Of a stretch of DNA of 47,538 nucleotides, positions 1 through 7,989 are shown one piece after another. Position numbers and translations under genes: made by a program. The stretch lies in assembly GCF_900101015.1 (NCBI RefSeq), contig NZ_FNFZ01000027.1:1-47538 (forward strand), written 5' to 3'. How positions within the stretch are numbered: the stretch's first letter is position 1; every line of letters starts with the position of its first letter. Source of the stretch: Sarcina sp. DSM 11001 (GTDB lineage Bacteria > Bacillota > Clostridia > Lachnospirales > Lachnospiraceae). The notes beneath the pieces are model-generated. The model saw nothing but the letters and a program-made list of their open reading frames with translations, made no database searches and was not told the origin of the DNA.

Positions 1-43
1 CCCGGAGACCCCTTTCAGCAAGTGGATTTAATTACCAATCCAT

Positions 44-91
44 TGTGCCAAAAATCATTGATTTTTGGCACACCACTTATTTTTGGCACAC
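44..91. repeat. Perfect 12-bp inverted repeat plus a third copy
   Basis: TGTGCCAAAAAT (44-55) and ATTTTTGGCACA (61-72) form a perfect 12-bp dyad with a 5-nt loop. The word ATTTTTGGCACAC recurs at 79-91, giving an 18-bp period with the copy at 61-73. The block lies just downstream of the Toprim-AAA gene. It could be a replication-initiator or recombinase binding site, or a terminator remnant; no T-run follows on either side. Confidence 0.5.
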
Positions 92-202
92 TCGTCTGCT
101 GAATTTGCATGCATAGCCTCAAAGGTGCACCGGCTCTTCTCCTGCTGTACCTGGAAACTGGTAATCACTCCGGTTGATTACGCTTTCAAAAGAGATGTAT
201 TG

Positions 203-224
203 GCGATTTTTAAAGAAAAATCGC
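203..224. repeat. Perfect 9-bp hairpin downstream of the primase gene
   Basis: GCGATTTTT (203-211) and AAAAATCGC (216-224) pair perfectly around the loop AAAG. It lies 51 bp past the stop of the leftward gene ending at 276 and could end or stabilise that transcript, although it lacks the GC-rich stem plus U-tract of a classic terminator. Confidence 0.35.
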
Positions 225-275
225 AGATACGTCTGGTTCTTTGTACCCATTTTCAGGCTTCAGTGTGAAATTTCC

Positions 276-1961
276 CTAATTTGACGCTCGTTTGACCACG
301 TTGGCACCGGACAGCATCTCGTCTGCGCTCATTTCGTATTCGCCCAGCCAGCGAAAGCCCTCATCATCACCGAGGATGAAGGCGAGAGAAGCTCCCGGCG
401 GCGCGAGGCTACTCTTCTCATGGGTCAGCACGCGGAGACTCGGATCGTCCTTCCCCCTGCAGATAAAAAGCAGGCTGCGGACACTAGCCGTGAAGTCGAT
501 AGAGCCGAGACCGCGATAGGTGCTCTGGACTCCAACCGCTTTGTTCAGATGTCCGATCAGCAGGATGGCGCATCCGGTCCTCTGGGCGATGTCTCCCAGT
601 TTCCGGAAGATGGGCCTGACTTCGTTCGCCCTGTTCATATCGACCTTCGATCCAAGAAATGCCTGGATCGGATCAATGATTAAGAGCTTCGCATGATTCT
701 GGCGGATCGCTCTTTCGATACGATCATCCGAAAGTGTCAGCGGATTCGCTTCGTTCTCCGCGATCACCAGCACCCTGTCGAGATCCGCTCCGGCCTCGAT
801 CAGCCGCGGCTTAACCGTATCGCCCAGCCCGTCCTCGGCGGTCTGATAGATCACGTTGAACGGCTCCAGAACTTCCATGCCCGGCAGCTGCACTTTGTTT
901 GTGCAGGCCGCGCAAAGCTGCATGGCCAGATATGTCTTTCCCTCGCCCGGGTTTCCCTGAAGGATCGTCAGCTTGCCAAATGGGATATAGGGCTTCCAAA
1001 GGAAAGATACTTCGGTCTGGATCACATCGCTCATGCGGATCATTTCCACCAAATCTGCGGTCGTGCAGTACTTTGTCATGTCCATTACTTCATAGCGGTT
1101 CCCGGCGGGGATCTCATTCTTATGAACCAGCACTTCATTCCAGTCCTTCAACTTCGGCTTCATGCGGGTGATGGTCAGCCCATCCGGCAGGGCTTTTGCT
1201 ATTCTCACGCAGGCTTCTTCCCCGGCCTGATCGCTGTCAAGGCAGAGATAGACGCGGCTGATACCTGGATGCTCTGCCAGATATCGTTCCAATGCCTTAT
1301 AGGCCACTCCGCCAAGGGAGAGATAGCTTCGCGTTTTCCAGTCCTTCGGAAACAGGTTGATGAAAGAGAGAAGGTCAATAGGCGCTTCAAACACGCAGAG
1401 CTGATCGCCTGTTCCCTGATAGCCAAATCCATAAGACTTGTCAGATCCGGCAGCGTCCAGACGGAACCTGTCAACTGTTCCCCGACAGTGTGCATAGCGC
1501 GGCAGATTCTTCAGATCCCTTCCGACAAAAACAACGTTGTGATGCTTTGTTTCCTCATAGATGTCTCCGGCGTTCAGGAAGAGATCGACCAGCCGCTCAT
1601 CCAGTCCTCTTGCCTCAACCAGATACTTCTTCGCGTTCACATTCGTCACATTCCGTATCGGCAAATGGAACTCCGGCGCGGGGGCGGGAACAGCCTCATG
1701 CTGGCCTTCGCCCTTCTCGCCGATCAAAAGCTCCACGGCCTCCGGGAAGCTCTTTCCCCAAAACTCCATCACAAAGTCAACCGGATAGCCGCCTGTGCTG
1801 TTGCTGTGACGAAACCACTTGTTTCCTCTGACCGTCAGAGAGTCATGCGCTTTCCAACGGTATTCCTTTCCGCTGCGTACAAGCGCCTCGCCCCGGCTTC
1901 GTAAAAAGTCCTCCAGATTGACTGCATTCGCGCGGTCGATCTGATCCTGTGAATAAAACAT
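276..1961 (-). CDS. Toprim primase-AAA (RepA/KaiC-like) helicase fusion, replication protein
   Basis: A 561-residue protein. The N-terminal 150 residues resemble the DUF3991 zinc-ribbon/primase-type domain. A Toprim_2-like domain follows (about 170-280; acidic motif LCLDSDQAGEEA), then an AAA_25/RepA-type ATPase (about 325-555) with Walker A GNPGEGKT and Walker B LLIIDP. Such fusions start or support replication of excised mobilizable elements. The ATG at 1961 is chosen because AAAGGAGG lies 10 nt upstream; an in-frame ATG at 1994 lacks such a site. It follows the relaxase gene by about 100 bp on the same strand, so the two are probably co-transcribed. Function is inferred from domains. Confidence 0.82.
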   Translation of the reverse strand: MFYSQDQIDRANAVNLEDFLRSRGEALVRSGKEYRWKAHDSLTVRGNKWFRHSNSTGGYPVDFVMEFWGKSFPEAVELLIGEKGEGQHEAVPAPAPEFHLPIRNVTNVNAKKYLVEARGLDERLVDLFLNAGDIYEETKHHNVVFVGRDLKNLPRYAHCRGTVDRFRLDAAGSDKSYGFGYQGTGDQLCVFEAPIDLLSFINLFPKDWKTRSYLSLGGVAYKALERYLAEHPGISRVYLCLDSDQAGEEACVRIAKALPDGLTITRMKPKLKDWNEVLVHKNEIPAGNRYEVMDMTKYCTTADLVEMIRMSDVIQTEVSFLWKPYIPFGKLTILQGNPGEGKTYLAMQLCAACTNKVQLPGMEVLEPFNVIYQTAEDGLGDTVKPRLIEAGADLDRVLVIAENEANPLTLSDDRIERAIRQNHAKLLIIDPIQAFLGSKVDMNRANEVRPIFRKLGDIAQRTGCAILLIGHLNKAVGVQSTYRGLGSIDFTASVRSLLFICRGKDDPSLRVLTHEKSSLAPPGASLAFILGDDEGFRWLGEYEMSADEMLSGANVVKRASN

Positions 1962-2060
1962 TCGCGAAATCCTCCTTTCCGTAAGGCGTCTCATTTCTGG
2001 TACGCCTTGAAATGAAATAAGCGCCTGCTTCTATCGGAGATCCCGGATAAATGCAGACGC

Positions 2061-3659
2061 TTACAGGTCAATGTCATGTTTTTTCTTTTGTGTGCCGCGC
2101 GGCAGATCACTTCTTTCCTGACGCAGAATTTCCTGTTTTCTGTGAAGATTGTCCAGCACAGATTTCTTTTCAGCCTTGCGCTCCGGTGTAATCGGTTTTT
2201 CCTCCGGCACCAGTTCCGGCAGCAAGTCCTTCACAAAATAACGGACATCCTTCATCATCCGTATCTCTTCATCAAGCGGCGCAAGCTGCTCTTTCAGGGA
2301 ATCCAGTTCTGTGGTCAGTGCTTCTTCTTCGGCGGCCAGTGCTTTGGGACGATAGACGAAATCCGGCAGATTCTTCCGGAGATACCGGTTGGCTTCTTTC
2401 CATTCGTCCAGTTCCTTCTTGTGTGCCTGCGCGAACTTTTGCTGTCTGCCCTTCCAGTGGATCTTCAGATACTGCGCATGAACCGCGTCCGTCCGTTTGT
2501 ACTGCTCCGCGTATTCATTGATCTTCCCGATCTGGGCAACTCTGGCTTCCGCCTTTTTGATCCTTTCTTTCAGAGGAAGAGCTGCAGACTGGATCTCGGC
2601 CATGTAAGATTCCAGATCCGCGACCGTCAGTACCTTGTGAACTCTCAGATAAGAAGTGATATCAGAAAAACGCTGCAGGTCCTTCACGGTGGCATTCAGC
2701 TTTCCCTTGCTGCTTGTCCACTCGCTGCGCTCAGTACGTCTTTCATCAAAACGCTCGATCAGCAGATCAACCAGATAGACTTCCTTTGACGCGGCTTCGA
2801 TCTCCGCAATCGCGGTTTTGATTTCTGACAGCCAGTTCATCAATCCGGTGATCGTCCTCCTGATCGATGCTATCAGCTTGTTGGTTTTCCGGATATCACG
2901 GTTCAGGTTTCCGATATCGGTCTGAACTCCCTTTCGTTCCATCGCTGCCACAGCAGGCCCCATGTGTACAGTCGGGATCTGCTCGATTCCCTGACGCTCA
3001 TAGGATTTCAAACTGACACGCTCCGGTCGGTTCGCCATTTCCAGATATCTGTTCTGAATGACTTCCCAATCATGCCGCCACATCTCCGCGTTTCCTCTAT
3101 CGTCCCAATCGGTAGTTCTCACTTTTCGGGTTTTCCAGTTTCCCTTCGCCGTGCGGATCCTCTCGCCGTTCTCATCGAGGATATATTCCTTCCTTGCCTT
3201 CGGCATCCAATGTCCATGCTCATCAATCGGCCTCATGGTCAGCAGGATGTGGGCATGGGGATTGTGGCCCGGCGGGGCGGGATCGTGAACACAGAGATCA
3301 ACAATCATGCCTTTTTCCAAAAACTCTTTCCGGCAGTATTCCTGAATCAGGGCGATATTGTCTTCCAGAGAAAGCTCCATCGGCAGCGTGATGATAAATC
3401 GTCTCGCAAGCTGGGAGTTCCAGTTCGGCTCCACGGCCTCAACCGCATTCCAGAGAATGTTGCGGTCGGCGTATTCCGGCGGAGCATGTGGTGGAAGCAT
3501 GATCTCCGTATAAACAACCTCGCCTTCTTCCTTCTTGTACTTCTTCGTTCGATGTTCACGCTCACTATACAATCGTTCGCCGGATTGATAAGCAGCTTTT
3601 GCGACAGCACTTGCTTTGCCATGCTTAACGATTGTAATGTCATAGTGCGGACATGGCAT
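2061..3659 (-). CDS. MobA/MobL family relaxase (MOBQ type)
   Basis: A 532-residue conjugative relaxase. The N-terminal domain starts with PCPHYDITIVKHGKASA, as in MobA/MobL proteins; Tyr6 or a nearby Tyr is the likely nicking residue. The metal-binding HUH motif HNPHAHILLTM lies near residue 130. The C-terminal half (about 230-530) is charged and largely coiled coil. It would nick oriT of element A and lead the strand into a helper's secretion channel. The ATG at 3659 has AAAGGAG 10 nt upstream. Upstream lies 325 bp of densely folded DNA, the probable oriT. The DUF3847 gene upstream and the replication gene downstream are its usual company. Confidence 0.9.
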   Translation of the reverse strand: MPCPHYDITIVKHGKASAVAKAAYQSGERLYSEREHRTKKYKKEEGEVVYTEIMLPPHAPPEYADRNILWNAVEAVEPNWNSQLARRFIITLPMELSLEDNIALIQEYCRKEFLEKGMIVDLCVHDPAPPGHNPHAHILLTMRPIDEHGHWMPKARKEYILDENGERIRTAKGNWKTRKVRTTDWDDRGNAEMWRHDWEVIQNRYLEMANRPERVSLKSYERQGIEQIPTVHMGPAVAAMERKGVQTDIGNLNRDIRKTNKLIASIRRTITGLMNWLSEIKTAIAEIEAASKEVYLVDLLIERFDERRTERSEWTSSKGKLNATVKDLQRFSDITSYLRVHKVLTVADLESYMAEIQSAALPLKERIKKAEARVAQIGKINEYAEQYKRTDAVHAQYLKIHWKGRQQKFAQAHKKELDEWKEANRYLRKNLPDFVYRPKALAAEEEALTTELDSLKEQLAPLDEEIRMMKDVRYFVKDLLPELVPEEKPITPERKAEKKSVLDNLHRKQEILRQERSDLPRGTQKKKHDIDL

Positions 3660-3689
3660 ATTGGATCAACTCCTTTCCGGACTTTCTCC

Positions 3690-3984
3690 CTTTTTTGGGA
3701 AAAAGAAAAGACCGCCTGCATGTGCAAAACGGTCGGCCATAGTAGTATGTGATTTTCAGACTTGCAGGCTGGAGCCGATTTCCAGAATCGGGGTCTGCCG
3801 CAAGTACACAAAAGGGTAGCTGGCTAAGACAGCGCAGGGGAAGTGTAGCGTCCCCTGAGACGGAAGCCTGGCATCCTATCTGATGCCAAGCTGGAGTCCG
3901 CCCTTCCGACCAGGGTCTACACTCTGTTACGGTCGGCGCTAAGCGGACATCCCTGGATGTCCAGCGCCCTCCTACCGGAGGGAC
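3690..3984. other. Structured intergenic region, putative oriT of element A
   Basis: The 325-bp gap before the relaxase holds at least five hairpins: AGGGG/CCCCT (3836-3856), GGCATC/GATGCC (3870-3887), CCGACC/GGTCGG (3906-3936), a long stem GGCGCT-GGACATCC with GGATGTCC-AGCGCC (3935-3968), and CCCTCC/GGAGGG (3967-3982). Near the relaxase the minus strand reads GACCG...CGGTC followed by TTTTCTTTTT, an attenuator-like hairpin. Dense dyads directly upstream of a relaxase gene are typical for oriT. The nick site cannot be placed. Confidence 0.5.
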
Positions 3985-4290
3985 CTATCCTGTGTACGGT
4001 TCCTCGGAAAATTTTGAACGTTTTGCAACGTCATTGATGAGGACAATCACATCATTCCATCGGAAGAGAGTTGTTAAGATTTCTTCCATCTGTTCATCTG
4101 TGAACCTGTCCGGCGGAAGATACTTTTCCAACAATCCGCCATGGTTGCAAAGACGATGAGTGCGCTCTTTGCGGGTTAGCTTCTTTTCATCGCTTTTCAG
4201 GATCCGCAGATTCTGGTTTGCAATCTTCAGTTCACGCTCTGCTTTTTCCTGCACTGCCTGCAGTTCTTCGAGTGTTTTTTTCTTTGCCAC
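3985..4290 (-). CDS. DUF3847 family mobilization-associated protein
   Basis: A 101-residue basic protein starting with a Lys-rich coiled-coil stretch (VAKKKTLEELQAVQEK), then RTHRLCNHGGLLEKYL, which is characteristic of DUF3847. These small proteins regularly precede MobA/MobL relaxases in Firmicutes and may act as accessory relaxosome factors. The GTG at 4290 is preferred because AAAGGGGGTGAT sits just upstream; the more distal TTG at 4320 overlaps no such site. It lies between recombinase and oriT on the same strand as both. The molecular role is not established. Confidence 0.7.
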   Translation of the reverse strand: MAKKKTLEELQAVQEKAERELKIANQNLRILKSDEKKLTRKERTHRLCNHGGLLEKYLPPDRFTDEQMEEILTTLFRWNDVIVLINDVAKRSKFSEEPYTG

Positions 4291-4371
4291 GGTATCACCC
4301 CCTTTCTGTTGTCCGGGCAAAAGAAAGCTCCCGACTTTTTACGGTCGAGAGCTATGCTTATCATCATCAGG

Positions 4372-6240
4372 TTATCCGGCTTCTGCTACTCTGGGTCCAT
4401 CCCCCTTTGTCATGGATACCGGGAGAAAAACTCCGGACTCCACATCCTCCTGCCGAATCATTTCCTTCTTTTTGTCCATCTGCTGTTTTCGTTTTTCTTT
4501 TTTCTTCGCTTCATACTTTGCCTGCCATCCGCTTTCCTTCCGCCGGAGATAAGCACGATGCCGTTTGTCTTTTATTGCCTCCTGTTTCCGCATCTCCTCC
4601 AGTTCCTCCTCCGTTGGCTCTGCCATCAGTGAAGGCGGCAAATACCTCCCGACAAAATTGAAATAGATCTCAATCTCCTGCGCGGACTGACAACTGCCTT
4701 TCCGGGTCCGCTCATGAACCAGAACTTTCTCCACAAGCTCATTTAGCATCGGAATGGTCAGTTCATCAAAGTTCTCATACTTCTCGATCAGCTTGATAAA
4801 ACGGTCTGTCGATTTTGCTTTTTCGTTATATCTGGCAATCGCCTGCTCCAGGTCCGCGATTTCTCTGCCCAATGCGTGTTTTTCTTTTTCATACTGGGCA
4901 CTCAGGATCTGATACCGGCTCTCCGGCAGCTTTCCCAGCACATTATCTTCATAGATCCTGCAGAGAAGTGTTTCCAGCTCCTGATCCCGTCTGCGGTCTG
5001 CCTCCAGTTTCCCTCGCTGCCTGGTGATGTCAGATGCTTCCTGCTGTTCCTGTGCTTCCCGGATCGCCTGCGCGAAGGCTTCCCTGTCGAGATCTGCCTG
5101 TGATGCAATCTCCCTCAGGAGCTCACGAAGCAGCTGCATAACGCTTTCTTCACTAACGCGATGCTGCGAAGGGCAGCGCGTTCCAACAGGGACTTTTCCA
5201 TATGCGGAACAGGTATATTGCGCTTTCCGGGTACCGTTATACGTGCGGTGCACATACATTTTTGCTCCACAGTCCGCACAGTACATCAATCCGGTTAACG
5301 GATGCAGTTCACCCCAGCCATCCGGATAACGTCGGACTGTTCCGCGAACTTTTTGGACGGTATCAAAGGTATCCTGGTCAATGATCGCTTCCTGTGTATT
5401 TTCAAAGACCAGCCAGTTATCTTCGGATACATAATGGCTCTTCTTGTCCTTGAAATGTTTCGCCGTTTTGAAGTTGACCGTGTGCCCCAGATACTCCCGC
5501 TTCTGCAGGATCTGCACAATCGTGGAGGAACTCCAGCAATAAGGATTCTTCACCGGCTTATTCCGATTAACGCCCTGGTTGTACCGCGCCATATGAACAG
5601 AGGGGATCTCAATCCGGGCCTCTTCCAGAATCCGCGCGATCTGATAAGGACCATGCCCCTCAACCGTGAGTCTGAAGATCCGGCGTACAACCTCTGCTGC
5701 TTCATCATCGATGATCCAATGGTTTCCGTCCTTCTCATCTTTCAGATATCCATACGGACAGCTGCTCGCTACGTGTTTCCCGGACATCCCCTTTGCCTTA
5801 AATACAGATTTGATCTTTTTGCTGGTATCCCGGGCATACCACTCGTTCATGATATTGCGAAAGGGCGTGAAATCATCATCGCCGACAAACGTATCCACGT
5901 TGTCGTTAATGGCAATCAGGCGAACATCCTGTTGTCGCAGGAACTCCATACACTGTCCCACTTTCAGATAATCTCGTCCCAGACGGCTCATGTCCTTAAT
6001 CAGGATCGCTCCGATATTTCCTTTCTTCACCTCCTCCATCATGGCCAGAAAGCCAGGACGATCAAATCGCGTTCCGGAGATACCGTCATCAGTAAAATGA
6101 ACAGGGCCGGGGAAGTTATGAGATACCGCGTATTCCATCAGCATCTTCTTCTGGTTGGATATACTGTTCGATTCGCCCTGAAGCTCGTCGTCACGGCTCA
6201 GGCGTTCGTACAGTGCAGTCATGTTTCTTTTCTGCGTCAT
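4372..6240 (-). CDS. Large serine recombinase of element A (TnpX type)
   Basis: A 622-residue site-specific recombinase. The resolvase-like catalytic domain covers about 8-160; ALYERLSRDDE carries the region before the nucleophile and GESNSISNQK probably the catalytic Ser, followed by KDMSRLGRDYL. A recombinase domain (about 180-290) comes next, then a zinc-ribbon (CADCGAKM with a second Cys pair near SAYGKVPVGTRC), a coiled coil (about 400-500) and a DUF4368-like end. It cuts and joins att sites through a Ser-DNA bond and probably inserted element A into traG, since its gene lies 470 bp from that junction. The ATG at 6240 has GGAGG 8 nt upstream. The candidate RNA at 6272-6482 occupies its leader. 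Confidence 0.92.
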   Translation of the reverse strand: MTQKRNMTALYERLSRDDELQGESNSISNQKKMLMEYAVSHNFPGPVHFTDDGISGTRFDRPGFLAMMEEVKKGNIGAILIKDMSRLGRDYLKVGQCMEFLRQQDVRLIAINDNVDTFVGDDDFTPFRNIMNEWYARDTSKKIKSVFKAKGMSGKHVASSCPYGYLKDEKDGNHWIIDDEAAEVVRRIFRLTVEGHGPYQIARILEEARIEIPSVHMARYNQGVNRNKPVKNPYCWSSSTIVQILQKREYLGHTVNFKTAKHFKDKKSHYVSEDNWLVFENTQEAIIDQDTFDTVQKVRGTVRRYPDGWGELHPLTGLMYCADCGAKMYVHRTYNGTRKAQYTCSAYGKVPVGTRCPSQHRVSEESVMQLLRELLREIASQADLDREAFAQAIREAQEQQEASDITRQRGKLEADRRRDQELETLLCRIYEDNVLGKLPESRYQILSAQYEKEKHALGREIADLEQAIARYNEKAKSTDRFIKLIEKYENFDELTIPMLNELVEKVLVHERTRKGSCQSAQEIEIYFNFVGRYLPPSLMAEPTEEELEEMRKQEAIKDKRHRAYLRRKESGWQAKYEAKKKEKRKQQMDKKKEMIRQEDVESGVFLPVSMTKGDGPRVAEAG

Positions 6241-6271
6241 CCGTCATTCCTCCTTTCCTTTGTGTTGGCGC

Positions 6272-6482
6272 CAACAACACATGAATATGGCCGAACATTT
6301 TTGATCGCCCTTGCGCCGCAACGCTCGGCCACATGTATCTGCTGTTGTCATATATTGATTGCCTGCCCATCCGGATCCGTTCCTGTCCCGGGTCTTCCGC
6401 AACGTATTTCCATCCGGCTGCACGCAGAATGCATACTCGCCGCCGGTATCCCTCCGAATAGCAGGGTATTCTCCTGTCAAGG
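6272..6482 (-). ncRNA. Candidate structured leader RNA, copy in element A
   Basis: Read on the minus strand from CCTTGACA (6482-6475) to TGTTGTTG (6279-6272), this segment aligns with 20179-20406. Shared blocks in order are CCTTGACA, GGATACCG, ACGTTGCGGAA, GGGACAGGAACGG, GCAGAT and TATTCATG. The 3' hairpin pairs CAACAGCA with TGTTGTTG, and GTGGCCGAGC with GTTCGGCCAT, with an internal loop between them. Several pairs differ in both copies while staying paired (T-A for C-G, C-G for G-C). It ends about 25 nt before the ribosome binding site of the recombinase, so cis-control is plausible. A TTG-started reading frame (6480-6244) is the alternative reading. No known RNA family is recognised. Confidence 0.5.
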
Positions 6483-6635
6483 TTCGTGAGAGAAATTACT
6501 TCCCTCACTAACCCCAAACAAATCGGGCCGAAGGAAAGTAGTTCGATAGAAATTTTTCAAAAAAATCTCTTCCTCTCACTAACCCCAGAAAAAAACGGCT
6601 GAAGGGAACCACCGATGAGTAAAAAAATTGATTTT

Positions 6636-6711
6636 GTTGTATAATAACTGATGGAGACTTCTTAATACCCCCTTCGATAAGGGTACTAAAAAGTCTCCAT
6701 CAGCATACAAC
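6636..6711. repeat. 76-bp terminal inverted repeat at the end of element A
   Basis: GTTGTAT + CTGATGGAGACTT (6636-6660) mirrors AAGTCTCCATCAG + ATACAAC (6691-6711), with further pairing of TACCC and GGGTA towards a TTCG-containing loop. The outer edge coincides exactly with the break in traG. It may be a recombinase-bound end, a transcription block or a MITE-like piece. Confidence 0.7.
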
Positions 6712-7146
6712 ACCGGCAGCCATTTTGTATTTTTTATACTGGCGGACAGCGAAGTGTTCCGGATCTTCTGCCTCCAGCTCCTCAAACATCAGGTCCACCG
6801 CATTTTTGAATTCCTCATCATCCTCCCTGGCTTCGGAAGCATTCAGAAATTCCAGCAGGGTAGAAAAGTTCTGCTCTTCTTCTGGAGCCTCATAGTAAAT
6901 AAATCCGATCAGGGCACAATAGAGCAGGCGCTCTGCCTTGACCCAGAAGTCCTCGGAGGATTTTTCCCCCTCTCCCTTGGTATTGGCTATGATCGTGTTC
7001 ACCAGTTTCAGAATGTCTTTTTCTGATCGGATGTAGTGGAAAGGGTTGTAATGCATCGACTTGGCAAAATTAATCGTGTTGAGGACTTTGATCGTATAGC
7101 CGTGCCTCACAAGCATCTTTCCGCACTCAATGATGATAGTGCCTTT
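6712..7146 (-). pseudogene. VirD4/TraG coupling protein, middle fragment
   Basis: About 145 residues of a type IV coupling protein, from KGTIIIECGKMLVRHGY to QYKKYKMAAG. The fragment directly continues the N-terminal part at 17440-18137: that part ends with VTDP(K) and this one begins with (K)GTI, the classic TDPKG motif after the Walker A region. Both ends are cut by insertions: element B removes everything upstream and element A replaces what should follow MAAG. It has no start codon or ribosome binding site of its own. The intact gene would encode a protein of roughly 600 residues; the C-terminal ATPase part is beyond the window. Confidence 0.88.
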
Positions 7147-7152
7147 TGTCAA
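7141..7152. other. Attachment junction, left end of element B
   Basis: On the minus strand TTGACA meets AAAGGC, where AAA GGC are the Lys-Gly codons of traG. With the other junction (17436-17447) the empty site is GATCCC-AA-AGGC and the crossover lies within the short AA/AAA tract. Confidence 0.7.
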
Positions 7153-7259
7153 GGTTCAACAGCACGTAGAACGCAGTAAAATTTGGTTTTTCGGGTTGCA
7201 GAAGCCATGAAAACCATGTAAGGGGCGGAGATCCGCCCCATTTTGCTGTTCAAACCGGG

Positions 7260-7451
7260 TCAATCGGTTTCAGGATCCGCTTCCTTCTTCACAAGGCGCT
7301 TGACCTTATCCTCCAAAGTTTCTTTGGAAGTCTCGCTGAAATGGAGACCGACAATGAACGTCGTGTTGCCGGACCGCATGGTAAAACCGGAGAATTCCGG
7401 TTCAGCAGCCGGAGCCTCACTCATAACCTCGGGCTTATTCGCTGCATCCAT
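7260..7451 (-). CDS. tnpW: TnpW-like transposon-encoded protein
   Basis: A 63-residue protein whose second half (TTFIVGLHFSETSKETLEDK then VKRLVKKEA) matches the TnpW family found in Tn4451/Tn5397/Tn1549-related elements. Its exact role is unknown. The ATG at 7451 overlaps the end of the upstream acidic-protein gene by 17 nt, and GAGGA lies about 8 nt upstream, so the two are translationally coupled. It is the last gene before the element B junction, the usual terminal place for such genes. Confidence 0.75.
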   Translation of the reverse strand: MDAANKPEVMSEAPAAEPEFSGFTMRSGNTTFIVGLHFSETSKETLEDKVKRLVKKEADPETD

Positions 7452-7755
7452 CGTCGGGATCCTCATCATCGAGATCATCATCCTCATCCAGTTCGTCCTC
7501 AGAGTCATAGAGGAAACGCTCGGAATCAAACAGCTGGCTGATCTCCCACTTGGAGAGCTTGCAAAGTGCGGTCCAGCTGAAGTCGTCCATCTTCCGGATC
7601 CTCTCGCGCAGGATGACGGCTCTCGTCCTGAATTCTTCATCGGGGAAAGCGGTGCAGACGACCCCAAGCCTGTCAATGGTGTTCTGGCGGTTCGGGGTGC
7701 CGAACAGCGCGGTAAGCAGTGCGTCGTCGAAACTAAATCTGTTCTCGTTCTTCAT
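7435..7755 (-). CDS. Conserved mobile-element hypothetical protein with acidic tail
   Basis: A 106-residue protein not recognised by function. It starts with MKNENRFSFDDALLTALFG, has a helical middle with WTALCKLSKWEI, and ends in a strongly acidic tail (repeated Asp/Glu from about residue 85). AAAGGA lies 10 nt before the ATG. It is coupled to tnpW and follows the iteron region, so it may regulate replication or transfer of element B; that is inference from position. Confidence 0.6.
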   Translation of the reverse strand: MKNENRFSFDDALLTALFGTPNRQNTIDRLGVVCTAFPDEEFRTRAVILRERIRKMDDFSWTALCKLSKWEISQLFDSERFLYDSEDELDEDDDLDDEDPDDGCSE

Positions 7756-7793
7756 AGTGCATTTGTCCTTTCGTTTTTGATTGATTGCGGGCC

Positions 7794-7989
7794 GTCTACG
7801 AAACTGTCTACGAACCCTCTAACACTTTTACAGTTTCCGACGAACCCTTCTTCACCGGATTTACTTTATTTACCCTCGTTGACGTTTTTCGTTGACATTG
7901 AAGCAACTGTTCAAGGAAATACAAGGCTTTCCGGCCTCCCGGTACTGCTTTTTTCCTGTCTACGAACCGTCTACGAAAGTGTCTACGGA
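7794..7989. repeat. Iteron-like GTCTACGAA repeats, possible replication origin of element B
   Basis: GTCTACGAA occurs at 7794-7802, 7806-7814, 7958-7966 and 7969-7977, with GTCTACGGA at 7981-7989. The copies are spaced 11-12 bp in two clusters around an AT-rich core that also repeats CGTTGAC. They lie directly beside the VapE/primase genes. Spacing of one helical turn and closeness to replication genes fit an origin; operator sites for the small genes to the left are an alternative. Confidence 0.6.

Larger units (their letters stand above)
1..6711. mobile_element. Integrative mobilizable element A (right part only)
   Basis: The right end is defined by the break in the host traG gene at 6711/6712, where coding for Met-Ala-Ala-Gly stops and unrelated DNA starts with a 76-bp inverted repeat. 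The content is typical of a mobilizable element: large serine recombinase next to the end, DUF3847 protein, MobA/MobL relaxase with a structured upstream region, and a Toprim-AAA replication protein. The left end, and the rest of traG, must lie beyond base 1. No type IV secretion genes belong to it in this window, so transfer would need a helper. Confidence 0.75.

Noticed and set aside
65-268. 67-codon plus-strand frame at the left edge
   Set aside because: It starts inside the inverted repeat, has no ribosome binding site and no recognisable features.
693-1904. Long plus-strand open frame of 403 codons
   Set aside because: It lies antisense to the Toprim-AAA gene, has no ribosome binding site and no recognisable domain.
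6244-6480. 78-codon TTG-started frame in the element A leader
   Set aside because: No ribosome binding site, and the homologous segment at 20179-20406 has stops in every frame while base pairing is kept. Retained only as the alternative to the RNA call.
5302-6489. Plus-strand open frame of 395 codons
   Set aside because: Antisense to the element A recombinase; it mirrors that gene's codon pattern.
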